From Amycolatopsis sulphurea (lineage in GTDB: Bacteria > Actinomycetota > Actinomycetes > Mycobacteriales > Pseudonocardiaceae), in the NCBI RefSeq assembly GCF_002564045.1, contig NZ_PDJK01000002.1, forward strand, positions 2,294,001-2,358,000: DNA of 64,000 nucleotides. Reading direction: 5' to 3'. A model generated the notes under the pieces. The model saw nothing but the letters and a program-made list of their open reading frames with translations. It was not told the origin of the DNA and did no database searches. Made by a program: the position numbers and the translations under genes. Every line of letters starts with the position of its first letter. Position 1 is the first letter of the stretch. Positions 32,618-41,244 of the stretch are shown here, one piece after another.

Positions 32618-33957
32618 TCACCGATCACCGGCGGGACGGTGAGCTCGTCGGAGCCGAAGAGTTCGTTGTTGTCCTCTTCCAGCAGGTACTTCGTCTGGTG
32701 TTCCTGGTCGTCCTCGCCCTTCTTGCCGCCGCCGTGGGCACCCATGCCGCCCATTCCCGACGCGCCGGAACGACCGGCCGCTCCGCCGGCACCCATGCCG
32801 GCACCACGCGCGCCGCTGCCCGCACCGCCGCCGGCCGCGCCTTCGGCCGCCGCGCCCGACCCCATCCCGCCGGCGCCGAACGCGCCGGGCCCGAAGGCCG
32901 CCGAGCCGACTCCCCCGGCCCCGGAACCGGAGCCCGAACCGCCACCACTGCCGCCCGGCCCGAACCCGGCGCCGCCGAAGCCGCCGGAACCGAAACCGCC
33001 ACTGCCGCCAGGACCGAACGAACTCGAATCCGGATTCGGCGGCACGTAGCTCGACGCCGAGGTGGTGTCGTTGGACGGATCGAACCTCGGGATGTCGGTC
33101 TTGGGCGGGGTGAACGCCGGCGGACGCGTCTTCGACGGATCGAAGCTGGGGGTGTCGAGTTTCGGCGTGTTCGTCTTGGGTGGGGTGAAACTTCCGCCGC
33201 CACCGAACTTGCCGCCACTGCCGACGCCACCGGTCCCGACTCCGCCGACGCTGCCGGTACCACCGGTGCCGATGTGCGGAGTGGTTCCGCCGTCGGAGAT
33301 GTTGTTGCCCTGCCAGACGTTGTACTGCGGCATCCCACCGGCGTTCTGGTTACTGGAGCCGTAATACGCGGTGTAGGCCTGGACGTTGGTCTGGCTGTCC
33401 TGGTTGTACTTGTTGATCTCGTCGTCTTTGTCGCTCCAGGGAGCGTGGTCCATGAGGCTCATCTCGGGCGGGTCATCCGGCAGCTTCTGGACCTTGCCCT
33501 TGACGTTGTGGAACGCATCCAGCTGGTTGGTGATGAAGGTCCCGCTCGTGCCCAGATTTCTGGCCGAGTCCTCATGCCATATCTTGAGCGCGCCGGCACC
33601 GCCCTGCGCCGCGGCCGCACTGTCGCCTTTCCAGGCACCAGTCAATTTGTTGTTCAGCGCCTCGATGGCGCCGGCTCGATCGGTCTGCTTGCCCTTGAGC
33701 TGATCAGCCCCAGTTTTGCCGTTCTCGAGCGATGCGGTGTTGCCCTTGCTGATCTGCTGGTAGATGTCGTACGCAGAGATCGATCCGCCGCCCACGTTGG
33801 CCTGCAGATTCTCGGCGGACGGCCCGCCGCTGAACATGCTGACCAGCCCGCCGACCGCACCACCGACAACGGCACCGACCGGTCCGCCCACAGCGCCGCC
33901 GACCACCGCCCCCGTCGCCACGTTTTTCAACGTGCTGCCGTTGTCCCCATTCCCCAT
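32614..33957 (-). CDS. WXG/PPE-like ESX substrate with Gly-rich C-terminus (cassette A)
   Basis: A 447-residue protein. The N-terminus has a glycine-zipper-like stretch (ATGAVVGGAVGGPVGAVVGG) that could insert in membranes. A helical part contains a W-x-G turn in LTGAWKGDSAAAA, as in WXG100/PPE proteins. The second half is Gly/Ser/Pro-rich low complexity with FTPPK-type repeats. The C-terminus LFGSDELTVPPVIGE is shared with its paralogue (PTPPVIGA). The ATG follows GGAAGGAAG. It is probably exported through an ESX system encoded elsewhere. The glycine zipper is absent from the paralogue. Confidence 0.72.
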   Translation of the reverse strand: MGNGDNGSTLKNVATGAVVGGAVGGPVGAVVGGAVGGLVSMFSGGPSAENLQANVGGGSISAYDIYQQISKGNTASLENGKTGADQLKGKQTDRAGAIEALNNKLTGAWKGDSAAAAQGGAGALKIWHEDSARNLGTSGTFITNQLDAFHNVKGKVQKLPDDPPEMSLMDHAPWSDKDDEINKYNQDSQTNVQAYTAYYGSSNQNAGGMPQYNVWQGNNISDGGTTPHIGTGGTGSVGGVGTGGVGSGGKFGGGGSFTPPKTNTPKLDTPSFDPSKTRPPAFTPPKTDIPRFDPSNDTTSASSYVPPNPDSSSFGPGGSGGFGSGGFGGAGFGPGGSGGGSGSGSGAGGVGSAAFGPGAFGAGGMGSGAAAEGAAGGGAGSGARGAGMGAGGAAGRSGASGMGGMGAHGGGKKGEDDQEHQTKYLLEEDNNELFGSDELTVPPVIGE

Positions 33958-34000
33958 GATGAGTTTCTTCCTTCCGGGCCCGGCTGCCGCCAGGTGGTAA

Positions 34001-34603
34001 TCACTGCGCTGACTTGAGATGGTTGACCATTGCCGTGCTGACCTTGTTTAGTGCGCCGCATGGATCGCTATGGTTTTTCCCTGCCGTGACCACTGTGACG
34101 ACTGAAACGCTGAGTTGGTCGGTGACGCCGACAGTGAGGCTGCAGACGCCATTCGAGCGGTCGTCGGCCAGCGGTGAGCCGAATACCCCGGGATAGCCTG
34201 CGATTGTGGTCGGCTCGAAGTATTTGTAGGTGGCCTTGTTCGAGTAAAGGTCGCCAAGGCCATTCTTGTTCGGGGTGAGCGGCGATATCGTGATGCCGTT
34301 CCCGGGAAACCTGGTGGAGTGCCAGTTGCAGCCGGCTAGTGATTGTCCGTTGGGTTTTCCGGGTGTTTTCAAGCCGAGGCTTGCGGCGTCGCTGTCTCCG
34401 AGGGCGGTGCAGGGGTCGGCGATCAGCTTCTGGGTCGGGAGCGGGGACGGTACCTTCGGGGCGCCGGAGTTCGTGGCCGATGAGCTGCTGGAACTGGCGG
34501 AAGCAGGCGGCTCGGCGGTTCCGCCGGTCTTGCTACTGCATGCGGTGAGCAGACCGAGAACAGCGACGGTTCCGGCGGCGAATCGGGTGATGTGTTGAGA
34601 CAT
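34001..34603 (-). CDS. DUF3558 lipoprotein (cassette A)
   Basis: A 200-residue lipoprotein: signal peptide and lipobox LGLLTAC (Cys at about 22), a Ser/Pro linker, then the DUF3558 domain (DPCTALGDSDAASLGL, AGCNWHS, YPGVFGSPLADDRSNGVCSL, DPCGALNKVSTAMV) with paired cysteines. The family is frequent beside ESX genes in actinomycetes; its function is unknown. It follows the small ESX-like gene by seven bases, so the two are in one operon. Confidence 0.82.
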   Translation of the reverse strand: MSQHITRFAAGTVAVLGLLTACSSKTGGTAEPPASASSSSSSATNSGAPKVPSPLPTQKLIADPCTALGDSDAASLGLKTPGKPNGQSLAGCNWHSTRFPGNGITISPLTPNKNGLGDLYSNKATYKYFEPTTIAGYPGVFGSPLADDRSNGVCSLTVGVTDQLSVSVVTVVTAGKNHSDPCGALNKVSTAMVNHLKSAQ

Positions 34604-34610
34604 ATCTTGT

Positions 34611-35018
34611 TCAGTACCCGCCATTGTTCTGCTGATCCAACTGGTCGCGGTGTTCTTGTTCGGCGACGGTGATCTTGTTCTTGGCTGCGGTGAGTGCGGT
34701 GATGAAGTTCTGGGTGTACTTGACCATCTTGTAGTGCTCGTCGAGCAGGCTCTGCCCGGATGTGTTGGCGCCGTTGTTGATGAAGGTGTGGCTGGCGACC
34801 TCATCGGCCGGTGCTTGCACGTTGGCCACGGCTTCGGCGTATTGACGGTCGTCAGAGAGGTCAGCGAGCAGGTCCTGCCACTGTTTGATGACGCCGTCGA
34901 CCTCGTCCGCACTGAACTCGTAGCCGCCGGCCTTGCCGTAGCCGCCGACCATGATCGGCGGGACGTCGGGGACCACGGTGTCCTTCAGTGGGTCCGGTGC
35001 GGGTTTCGGATCGGCCAT
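34611..35018 (-). CDS. Small helical ESX-like protein (cassette A)
   Basis: A 135-residue protein. The ATG at 35018 is preceded by AAGGGGG at nine bases, which decides the start over longer forms. A Pro-rich N-terminus is followed by GYEFSADEVDGVIKQWQDLL and a long helical region ending HRDQLDQQNNGGY. The helical hairpin design resembles WXG100-type ESX proteins, though the W-x-G itself is not obvious. It heads cassette A. The same protein, broken, heads cassette B, where the aligned words are GWEFDPDAMDKVIQKLEGLL. Confidence 0.7.
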   Translation of the reverse strand: MADPKPAPDPLKDTVVPDVPPIMVGGYGKAGGYEFSADEVDGVIKQWQDLLADLSDDRQYAEAVANVQAPADEVASHTFINNGANTSGQSLLDEHYKMVKYTQNFITALTAAKNKITVAEQEHRDQLDQQNNGGY

Positions 35019-35189
35019 CTCAGTGGACCCCCTTGTAACCACGGCTCGCGCCTCAACGTCGAAATCGGCAGCTTGGATGGTAACGCACGCCCGTTGGTTC
35101 CCGCTCCGTGTTCGGAACTTTGCCAACAGACTTCGGTGACGACCGGCGGCGCCGTCGTTCTGGGAGGTTACCGCAGGTCAAGCGGGTGA

Positions 35190-35498
35190 TTATAAGGTTG
35201 GCTGAGGGGTGGGAGTCCGAGTCTGGGCCGAAGCGGTGCCGGGCCGGTTGACCAGTCCGGCTGATGCGACGTCGTCCGGCTGGGCCGATCGACCTGTCGT
35301 GCCGAAATGCTGAGCTGGGCCGGTGACGCCGACCGTAAGGTTGCACAAGCCTTCGGAGCGGCTGTCGCCCAGCGGTGAGCCGAATACCCCGGGATAGCCT
35401 TCACTTGTGGCCGGCTCGAAGTACTTGTAGCCGGCCTTGTTCGAGTAAAGGTCCTCCAGGCCGTTCTTGTTCGGGGTGGGCGGAGAAATCGTGACCAA
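35190..35498 (-). pseudogene. DUF3558 fragment
   Basis: A remnant closely resembling the middle of the cassette A lipoprotein: ISPPTPNKNGLEDLYSNKAG, YKYFEPATSEGYPGVFGSPL, then EGLCNLTVGV. After that the frame is lost. A neighbouring frame continues the similarity (AQLSISARQVDRPSR). It has no signal peptide or start, so it is a decayed partial duplicate lying between cassette A and the ribosomal operon. Confidence 0.8.
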
Positions 35499-35552
35499 TT
35501 TTTTCTTCGTAGCAGGTCGAGTGCCAGCGATATGACGCAGGTGACGAACGAA

Positions 35553-35593
35553 AAGCCGGCACCTGCCCCGCGAACGGGGGCAGGTGCCGGCTT
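35553..35593 (-). terminator. Terminator of the rpsF-ssb-rpsR-rplI operon
   Basis: A 17-bp perfect stem: AAGCCGGCACCTGCCCC (35553-35569) with 35577-35593, seven-base loop. On the minus strand it is followed by TTCGTTCG. It lies 20 bases after the rplI stop. Confidence 0.9.
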
Positions 35594-35612
35594 GGTGATG
35601 GAGTGCGGGGGC

Positions 35613-36074
35613 TCAGGCCGAGACGGCCTTGACCTCCAGGCGCACGTCCACCTTCACGTCTGGGTGCAGACGGGCGTGCACCGTGTGCTTGCCGGTCGTC
35701 TTGATGTGGTCGCGCAGGTCGAGGACGCGCTTGTCCAGCAGCGGGCCGCCCTGCGCCTTGATCGCGTCGACGATCTCGGCGGCGGTGACGGAGCCGAACA
35801 GCTTCTTCGAACCCGCGGCGGCCTTGCCGGTCAGCTGGATCGCGCCGAGGCCCTCGAGGGTCGCCTTGATCTCGCGGGCGTGGTCGAGGTCGCGGATGCG
35901 GCGGGACTCCTGCGCACGCTGGATGGTGCGCACGTTCTTTTCCGCGCCCTTGCTGGACGGGATCGCGTAACCGCGCGGCAGCAGGTAGTTGCGCGCGTAG
36001 CCGTCCTTGACCTCGACGATGTCGCCGGGGCCGCCGAGGTTCGCCACGTCGGTGGTGAGAATGATCTTCGCCAT
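35613..36074 (-). CDS. rplI: 50S ribosomal protein bL9
   Basis: A 153-residue ribosomal protein, normal length. The N-terminal RNA-binding domain reads MAKIILTTDVANLGGPGDIV and GYARNYLLPRGYA, the bL9 signature. A long helix (AREIKATLEGLG) and a C-terminal domain follow. Last gene of the rpsF-ssb-rpsR-rplI operon; a strong terminator follows. Confidence 0.97.
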   Translation of the reverse strand: MAKIILTTDVANLGGPGDIVEVKDGYARNYLLPRGYAIPSSKGAEKNVRTIQRAQESRRIRDLDHAREIKATLEGLGAIQLTGKAAAGSKKLFGSVTAAEIVDAIKAQGGPLLDKRVLDLRDHIKTTGKHTVHARLHPDVKVDVRLEVKAVSA

Positions 36075-36088
36075 GACTCGGGCCTCCC

Positions 36089-36337
36089 TCAGCGCGCGGT
36101 GGACGTGTAGGGCAGCAGCGCCATCTCGCGCGAGTTCTTCACCGCGATGGCGATGTCGCGCTGGTGCTGGCTGCAGTTGCCGGTGACGCGACGGGCCCGG
36201 ATCTTGCCGCGGTCGGAGATGTACTTCCGCAGCAGGTTGGTGTCCTTGTAGTCGATCAGTTCCGGACGGCCCTTCTTCTCGGCCTTGCAGAACACGCAGA
36301 CCTTCTTCTTGGGCTTACGAATGGGTGGCTTGGCCAC
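36089..36337 (-). CDS. rpsR: 30S ribosomal protein bS18
   Basis: An 82-residue protein of the small subunit. It has the bS18 core [20 protein letters not shown] and [20 protein letters not shown]. The N-terminal CVFC plus the later Cys mark the zinc-binding (C+) form, so zinc-starvation replacement by a C- paralogue elsewhere is possible. It lies between ssb and rplI in the standard order. Confidence 0.97.
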   Translation of the reverse strand: MAKPPIRKPKKKVCVFCKAEKKGRPELIDYKDTNLLRKYISDRGKIRARRVTGNCSQHQRDIAIAVKNSREMALLPYTSTAR

Positions 36338-36370
36338 AGCAATACTCCTGGAATGCTAGAAAAACTGAGA

Positions 36371-36895
36371 TCAGAACGGGGGCTCGTCGGAGAAACCGCC
36401 GCCGCCACCGCCCGCGGGCGGGGCCGAGCCCCACGGGTCGTCGGCCGGGGCGCCGCCACCGCTGCCGCGGTTGCCGCCGCCACCACCGAAACCGCCGCCT
36501 CCGCCGCCGAAGTCACCGCCGCCGCCACCGCGGCTGACCTTGTTGACCTTGGCCGTCGCGTAGCGCAGTGAGGGGCCGATCTCGTCGACCTCGAGCTCGA
36601 CGACGGTGCGCTTCTCGCCTTCCTTGGTCTCGAACGACCGCTGCTTCAGCCGGCCCTGCACCACCACGCGGGCACCCCGCGTGAGCGATTCGGCGACGTT
36701 CTCGGCCGCCTGCCGCCAGATGTTGCAGCGCAGGAACAGTGCCTCGCCGTCCTTCCACTCGCCGCTCTGGCGGTCGAGGGTGCGCGGGGTGGACGCGACG
36801 GTGAAGTTCGCGACCGCCGCACCGGAGGGGGTGAAGCGCAGTTCCGGGTCGGACGTCAGGTTCCCGACCACGGTGATGACGGTGTCTCCAGCCAC
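36371..36895 (-). CDS. ssb: Single-stranded DNA-binding protein
   Basis: A 174-residue SSB. The OB-fold is residues 1-110 ([58 protein letters not shown]). A Gly-rich linker and the acidic tip DEPPF, which binds partner proteins, follow. It lies between rpsF and rpsR, the usual location of the main replication SSB in actinobacteria. Confidence 0.97.
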   Translation of the reverse strand: MAGDTVITVVGNLTSDPELRFTPSGAAVANFTVASTPRTLDRQSGEWKDGEALFLRCNIWRQAAENVAESLTRGARVVVQGRLKQRSFETKEGEKRTVVELEVDEIGPSLRYATAKVNKVSRGGGGGDFGGGGGGFGGGGGNRGSGGGAPADDPWGSAPPAGGGGGGFSDEPPF

Positions 36896-36913
36896 GGATG
36901 GCGTCCTTTCGGA

Positions 36914-37237
36914 TCAGGCCTTGGCGGGCGCGGGCTTGGCCGCGGCCTTGACCTCACGGCGCATGACCTTGGTGCGCAGGACGGTTTCCTGCAGCGAGAG
37001 CTGCCGGTCGAGCTCCTTGACGGCATCGGCCGTGGAGTTCAGGTCCAGCAGCGCGTAAATGCCCTCGGCGTGCTTCTTGATCTCGTACGAGAGGCGACGA
37101 CGGCCCCAGACGTCGACCTTCTCCACGCTGCCGCCGGAAGTGCGGATCACGTTGAGGAAGGTGTCCAGGGTGGGGGCGACCGTACGCTCGTCGAGCGTGG
37201 GGTCCAGGATGACCATTACCTCGTAATGGCGTGACAC
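36914..37237 (-). CDS. rpsF: 30S ribosomal protein bS6
   Basis: A 107-residue small-subunit protein ([39 protein letters not shown]). The GTG at 37237 is chosen over 37243 because AGGAGG is then nine bases upstream. The C-terminal tail is Ala/Lys/Pro-rich. First gene of the operon with ssb, rpsR and rplI. Confidence 0.96.
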   Translation of the reverse strand: MSRHYEVMVILDPTLDERTVAPTLDTFLNVIRTSGGSVEKVDVWGRRRLSYEIKKHAEGIYALLDLNSTADAVKELDRQLSLQETVLRTKVMRREVKAAAKPAPAKA

Positions 37238-37361
37238 AACCACTCACCTCCTGTGGGCTCTGCGGCCACGGCGGATCCGTGGCAGGAGGGTTTGTCCTGG
37301 GTAGCGTACCCGGCCGCCCCGGCACCGCGGTCCGGCGGGGTCCGGGTAGGACGGGGCCGGG

Positions 37362-38285
37362 TCAGGACGCCCGGCGCAGCACCCAGGTCCGGACCAGCGC
37401 CGCGGTCACCCCGGCGAGCAGGATCACCGCGAGCAGCATCGGCAGCTGCACCTGGGTGCTGCCGCCGCGGGTGGCCAGCGCCTCCGCGTTGCCCGCGTTG
37501 CGGACGTCCGGGCTCTGCTGCCCCTGCGGGGTCTGCCCGGCCGCGGGCTGCGTCACCGTGCCCGCGCCGGGCAGCGCGCCGCCGGTCGGGTAGCGGGCGC
37601 CCGGGGCGAGTGGGACACCGGGCAGGCCGGGGGCACCCGGGCTGCCGGGAGCGATGGACGGGATGTTCCCGTAGTCCCGCGGCGGTGCGGTGCCGGTGGC
37701 GCCGGGCTGGTGGCCGGCCAGCGGCCTGCCGTCCGGCGCCGTGGTGCTGTCGCTGCGGGCCGGGGAGCTGCTGGAGGCGGGCGAACTCGACGAGGGTGCC
37801 TGGTAGTTCGTGGCCACGGTGGTCAGCCCGCAGGCCGAGGCGACCTTGCTGCGGATCGCGCTGAGCACCTGGTTCTGGGTGGCCGCCGTCGCGCCGAGAC
37901 CGGTCGCGCCGCGGAGGTTGTTCGCGACCGTCGCGCCGATCGCGTCGCCGCCGATACTCCCGCCCGCGGAGCTGGGGATCTGGCCGACCGCCAGGTTGCC
38001 CTTGCCGGCGATCGCGGTGGCCAGCCCGTCCGGCCAGACGGTGAGGAAGTTGAGCAGGGTCACCTGCTCACGGGTCGCCTGCCGGACGATCTCCTGCATC
38101 GAGGAACCGGGCAGCGCCACGGTGTCGCCCATGCTGCCGCTGACCGAACCCCGGCAATCGCCGGCCAGCGTGGTGGCCGCGGAGGCGGTGCCCGAACCGA
38201 GGAAGGTGCCTCCGGTGACGAGGGCGGCCAGCGCGGTGGCAGTGAGCGCTCGGCGAGTTCTCTGCCAGGTGGGGATCTTCCGCAC
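37362..38285 (-). CDS. Exported C-terminally anchored protein 1 of 3
   Basis: A 307-residue protein; GTG at 38285 lies nine bases after GGAGG. Signal peptide: TRRALTATALAALVTGGTFL ... GTASA. The folded part (about residues 35-160) has a Cys in AGDCRGSVSG and a second in VASACGLTT, probably a disulfide. A Ser/Pro/Gly-rich stalk with GAPGLPGVPLAPG follows. A C-terminal helix and basic end (LLAVILLAGVTAALVRTWVLRR) make it a type I membrane protein. Two paralogues follow on the same strand. No known family is recognised. The shared words are NAGNAEAL before the helix and LVRTWVLRR at the end. Confidence 0.7.
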   Translation of the reverse strand: MRKIPTWQRTRRALTATALAALVTGGTFLGSGTASAATTLAGDCRGSVSGSMGDTVALPGSSMQEIVRQATREQVTLLNFLTVWPDGLATAIAGKGNLAVGQIPSSAGGSIGGDAIGATVANNLRGATGLGATAATQNQVLSAIRSKVASACGLTTVATNYQAPSSSSPASSSSPARSDSTTAPDGRPLAGHQPGATGTAPPRDYGNIPSIAPGSPGAPGLPGVPLAPGARYPTGGALPGAGTVTQPAAGQTPQGQQSPDVRNAGNAEALATRGGSTQVQLPMLLAVILLAGVTAALVRTWVLRRAS

Positions 38286-38370
38286 GGGCACTATCCTCCG
38301 CTGGTTTCGGACACGGGGCATGGCAAGGGGGACAACGAGCCGGTACCGCCGAAGATACTGCTGAGTTGGC

Positions 38371-39302
38371 CTAACCCGCAGCGGCCATCCGGCGGAGTAC
38401 CCAGGTGCGGACCAGCCCGGCACTGACTCCGGAGAGTGCCAGAACGGCGATCAGAATGGGCCAGTCCAACCCGTTCGTGTGGTTGTTCCCGGAGTTCGGT
38501 TCGGTAACGCCTGCGCCTGCCCGGCGTTCTGCACGGTCCGGTCGCCACCCGATGGGGTTCCGAATTCGGGGAGGCCGTACTGCGGGGAGTAGCCCGGGAT
38601 CTGGCTGCCGTAGCGGAGTGCGGGCGACGGCGTGAACAGCCCGGCCATCGCCATCGGGATGGCGCTGTAGTCCCGCATCGGCGCGTATCCCGTCGAAGCG
38701 CCGAACGGGAGGCTGCCGAAGCTCGGCATCAGCGACGACAGTGGTCCGCTGCCATCGCCTGCGGGCAGCAACGGGCTGTTGGCGCCGGGAAACGGGGTCT
38801 GCCCGGCGGGCGCGCCACCTTGCGGGGCACCGCCCTGGGGAGCGCCGGCGGACGGCGGCTGCCGCGGGTTGGGGCCCGGGTTCTGTGCCGCAGGCGCACC
38901 GCCGAGCGCTGTGCCTGCGGCGGAAAGCCCTTGCTGCGCGGCATTCGTGGTGCCGGAGACCACGCCGTCGACCGCGCTCGCGGCCGGCGCACCGACCACC
39001 GGGACGGGCGCGACGACGGCGTCGACCACCTGCACCGTGACCTTGCAGACGGTGCCGAGTACCGCGTTGATGGTCCCAGTCAGTACACCGGAGACCTGGC
39101 CGACGACGCCGAGGTCCAGCGGCAGGCCGAGCAGCGGCGCGGTGGCTTTGACGTGGTCCCCCGGTTTGGCCGTGATGGTGGCACCGCACGGCGCGGTCAG
39201 GGTGTCCGCGGACGCGGTGGCGGGGGTCGCGAGGGCGACCGAACCGGCGAGGGCGAAGGCGGCGGCACCCAGCGTGATCGCTCTCCTTGACCGATCGTGC
39301 AT
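38371..39302 (-). pseudogene. Exported C-terminally anchored protein 2 of 3, frameshifted near its end
   Basis: The ATG at 39302 follows AAGGGG. Signal peptide SRRAITLGAAAFALAGSVAL, first Cys in TAPCGATIT, a second in GTVCKVTVQ, then a Pro/Gly-rich stalk. In the starting frame it ends at 38451 without an anchor. One base lost near 38509 explains this: just after QNAGQAQ the neighbouring frame continues TEPNSGNNHTNG and a complete anchor (WPILIAVLALSGVSAGLVR then TWVLRR) like its paralogues. Either a real single-base deletion, which would release the protein, or a sequencing error. Confidence 0.7.
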
Positions 39303-39424
39303 GGGTCGACCCCTTCGCCGCGTTCGACTCCCTGCCGGGGACAACGAGGGTAACGAACCCGGGTGACGCCTACTCGGCTTGGCGGTTCAGTCAATCGGGT
39401 GAATTCAATTGATACGCAGAGTGA

Positions 39425-40267
39425 TCAGGTGCGGCTGCCACGCAGCCAGGCCCGCACCAGCGCGGCGGCCACGACGGCCAGCGCGAGCACGGCGAGCAGC
39501 AGCGGCAGCCGTTCTGGCAGGTTCGCGGCGGGTAGCGCCTGCGCGGAGCCGGACTTCTTCTCATCGACGGTCGGCGGCACCGAGCCGGACGGGAGCTGAC
39601 CGGGCACGATCCGGGTGACCATCGGTGCCTGCGCCAGGTTCGCGGGCAGCATCGCGGCGCCGGTGAAGACGCCGGAAATCGAAGCGAGATCGTCCGGACC
39701 GCCGATCGGCACGGGGTTCAGCCTGCCGCCCGGGGCGGGCACGGCAGCACCGGGCTGACCGGGCTGACCGGGCTGACCGGGATTCGTGCCCGGGCCGGGC
39801 GGATCCGGCTGCGGCCGGGGTTGCGGCTGCGGCTGCGGCTGCCCGCCCGGCGGGGTGCGCTTCGCGGCGCCGAGCAGCGACTGGGTGGTGTTGCCGAGGT
39901 CGTTCGCCGCGGCCTGCGCCGCCGGGCAGGCATTCGCGACGAGTCGGTCGGCCACCGGGACATCGTCGACGCCGAGCCCGCGGGCGAGATCGCCGACCGG
40001 CACGGTGAGCAGCGGGCGTTTTCCGTCCGCCTGCTTGGCTTTCGAGTCGAGCCCGACGGTCAACCGGTTGGGGGCGTTGAGCGGGGCGCCCGCGTCGAGG
40101 GAGAGTCCGTTGCCGCCCTTGCCGTTCTGGAGCGTGGCGTCGCAGGTGCCGTTGAGCGTGGCGCTCGGGCCGGCCTGCGCCGTGCCGGGGAAGGCGAGCA
40201 CGGCCGACAGCACCGGAATCGCGAGTGCGATCCCCAGCGACGTCGCCCGCCCAGCGTGCTTCCCCAT
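39425..40267 (-). CDS. Exported C-terminally anchored protein 3 of 3
   Basis: A 280-residue protein, ATG at 40267. The signal peptide is GIALAIPVLSAVLAFPGTAQA. Cys in NGTCDATLQ and in VANACPAAQ could pair. A repeat-rich stalk (QPQPQPQPRPQP; GQPGQPGQPG) follows. The anchor is LLLAVLALAVVAAALVRAWL and the tail RGSRT. It is the most divergent of the three tandem paralogues. It is divergent from the endonuclease IV gene. Confidence 0.72.
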   Translation of the reverse strand: MGKHAGRATSLGIALAIPVLSAVLAFPGTAQAGPSATLNGTCDATLQNGKGGNGLSLDAGAPLNAPNRLTVGLDSKAKQADGKRPLLTVPVGDLARGLGVDDVPVADRLVANACPAAQAAANDLGNTTQSLLGAAKRTPPGGQPQPQPQPRPQPDPPGPGTNPGQPGQPGQPGAAVPAPGGRLNPVPIGGPDDLASISGVFTGAAMLPANLAQAPMVTRIVPGQLPSGSVPPTVDEKKSGSAQALPAANLPERLPLLLAVLALAVVAAALVRAWLRGSRT

Positions 40268-40376
40268 ACGCCCCTCCGACAGCCCGATCCTGATCACGGA
40301 ACGCGCTCACGGTACTGCACGAGCGTCACCGGCTGGGGCCGAAGGCGGCGAATCGCCCGGGGGTAGCGTTCGGACC

Positions 40377-41144
40377 ATGCAGATTGGCGCCCATGTCCGT
40401 GACGACGATCCGCTCGCCGCCGTCGCCGAGCGAGAAGCCGACGTCGTCCAGTTCTTCCTTTCCGACCCGCAGGGCTGGAAGGCCCCGAAGCCGCATCCGC
40501 ACGGCGAGGCGATCAAGGAATCGCCCGTGGAGGTGTTCATCCACGCGCCGTACCTGATCAACGTCGCGTCGCTGAACAACCGGATCCGCATCCCGTCCCG
40601 CAAGAACGTGACCCAGCACGCCGACGGCGCGGCGGCGATCGGGGCGAAAGGCCTGATCGTGCACGGCGGGCACGTCGGCGCCGGTGCCGAGATCGAGAAG
40701 GGCCTCGAGAACTGGCGGAAGCTCTTCGAACGCGAGGCGGACAAGGGCGGCTTCGCGGTGCCGATCCTGATCGAGAACACCGCGGGCGGCGATCATGCGA
40801 TGACCCGCGAACTCGACGTGATCGCCCGGTTGTGGGAGCAGGTCGGCGAGTTCGGCGCGGGCTTCTGCCTGGACACCTGCCACGCCTACGCCGCGGGCTG
40901 GGATCTCGCCACCGCCGTGGATCGGGTCAAGGCGATCACCGGCCGGATCGATCTGGTGCACTGCAACAACTCCCGCGACGAGTTCGGCTCCAACCGCGAC
41001 CGGCACGCGAACGTGGTCGAGGGCACCATCGACCCGGAGCTGCTCGCCGAGGTGGTCCGCCAGGCGGGCGCCCCGGTGGTGGTGGAGACCCCGGGCGACG
41101 GTCAGGCCGCGGACATCGCCTACCTGCGCGAACAGCTCGGCTGA
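40377..41144 (+). CDS. nfo: Endonuclease IV (AP endonuclease)
   Basis: A 255-residue DNA repair enzyme that cuts at abasic sites using three zinc ions. Family motifs: IGAHV at the start, FIHAPYLINVAS, VHGGHVG, LIENTAGGDHAM, GFCLDTCHAYAAGWD and VHCNNSRDEFGSNRDRHAN. It closely resembles M. tuberculosis End (Rv0670) in pattern and length. The ATG at 40377 gives the family length; the frame is open upstream but that part is the antisense of the neighbouring gene. Confidence 0.94.
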   Translation: MQIGAHVRDDDPLAAVAEREADVVQFFLSDPQGWKAPKPHPHGEAIKESPVEVFIHAPYLINVASLNNRIRIPSRKNVTQHADGAAAIGAKGLIVHGGHVGAGAEIEKGLENWRKLFEREADKGGFAVPILIENTAGGDHAMTRELDVIARLWEQVGEFGAGFCLDTCHAYAAGWDLATAVDRVKAITGRIDLVHCNNSRDEFGSNRDRHANVVEGTIDPELLAEVVRQAGAPVVVETPGDGQAADIAYLREQLG

Positions 41145-41244
41145 GCGCTCACCTCAGGGACGGCGGTGGCGGGCCGTTCGAGCCACTCCAGGTCCATCGG
41201 CACCAGTGTCGTCGACAGCACCAGCTCCCGCAGCAGGTTGACGG

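Noticed and set aside
32700..33300. CRISPR-like or tandem repeat DNA in the Gly-rich coding regions
   Set aside because: The repetition comes from Gly/Ser/Pro codons in one protein. There are no spacers or constant repeat units.
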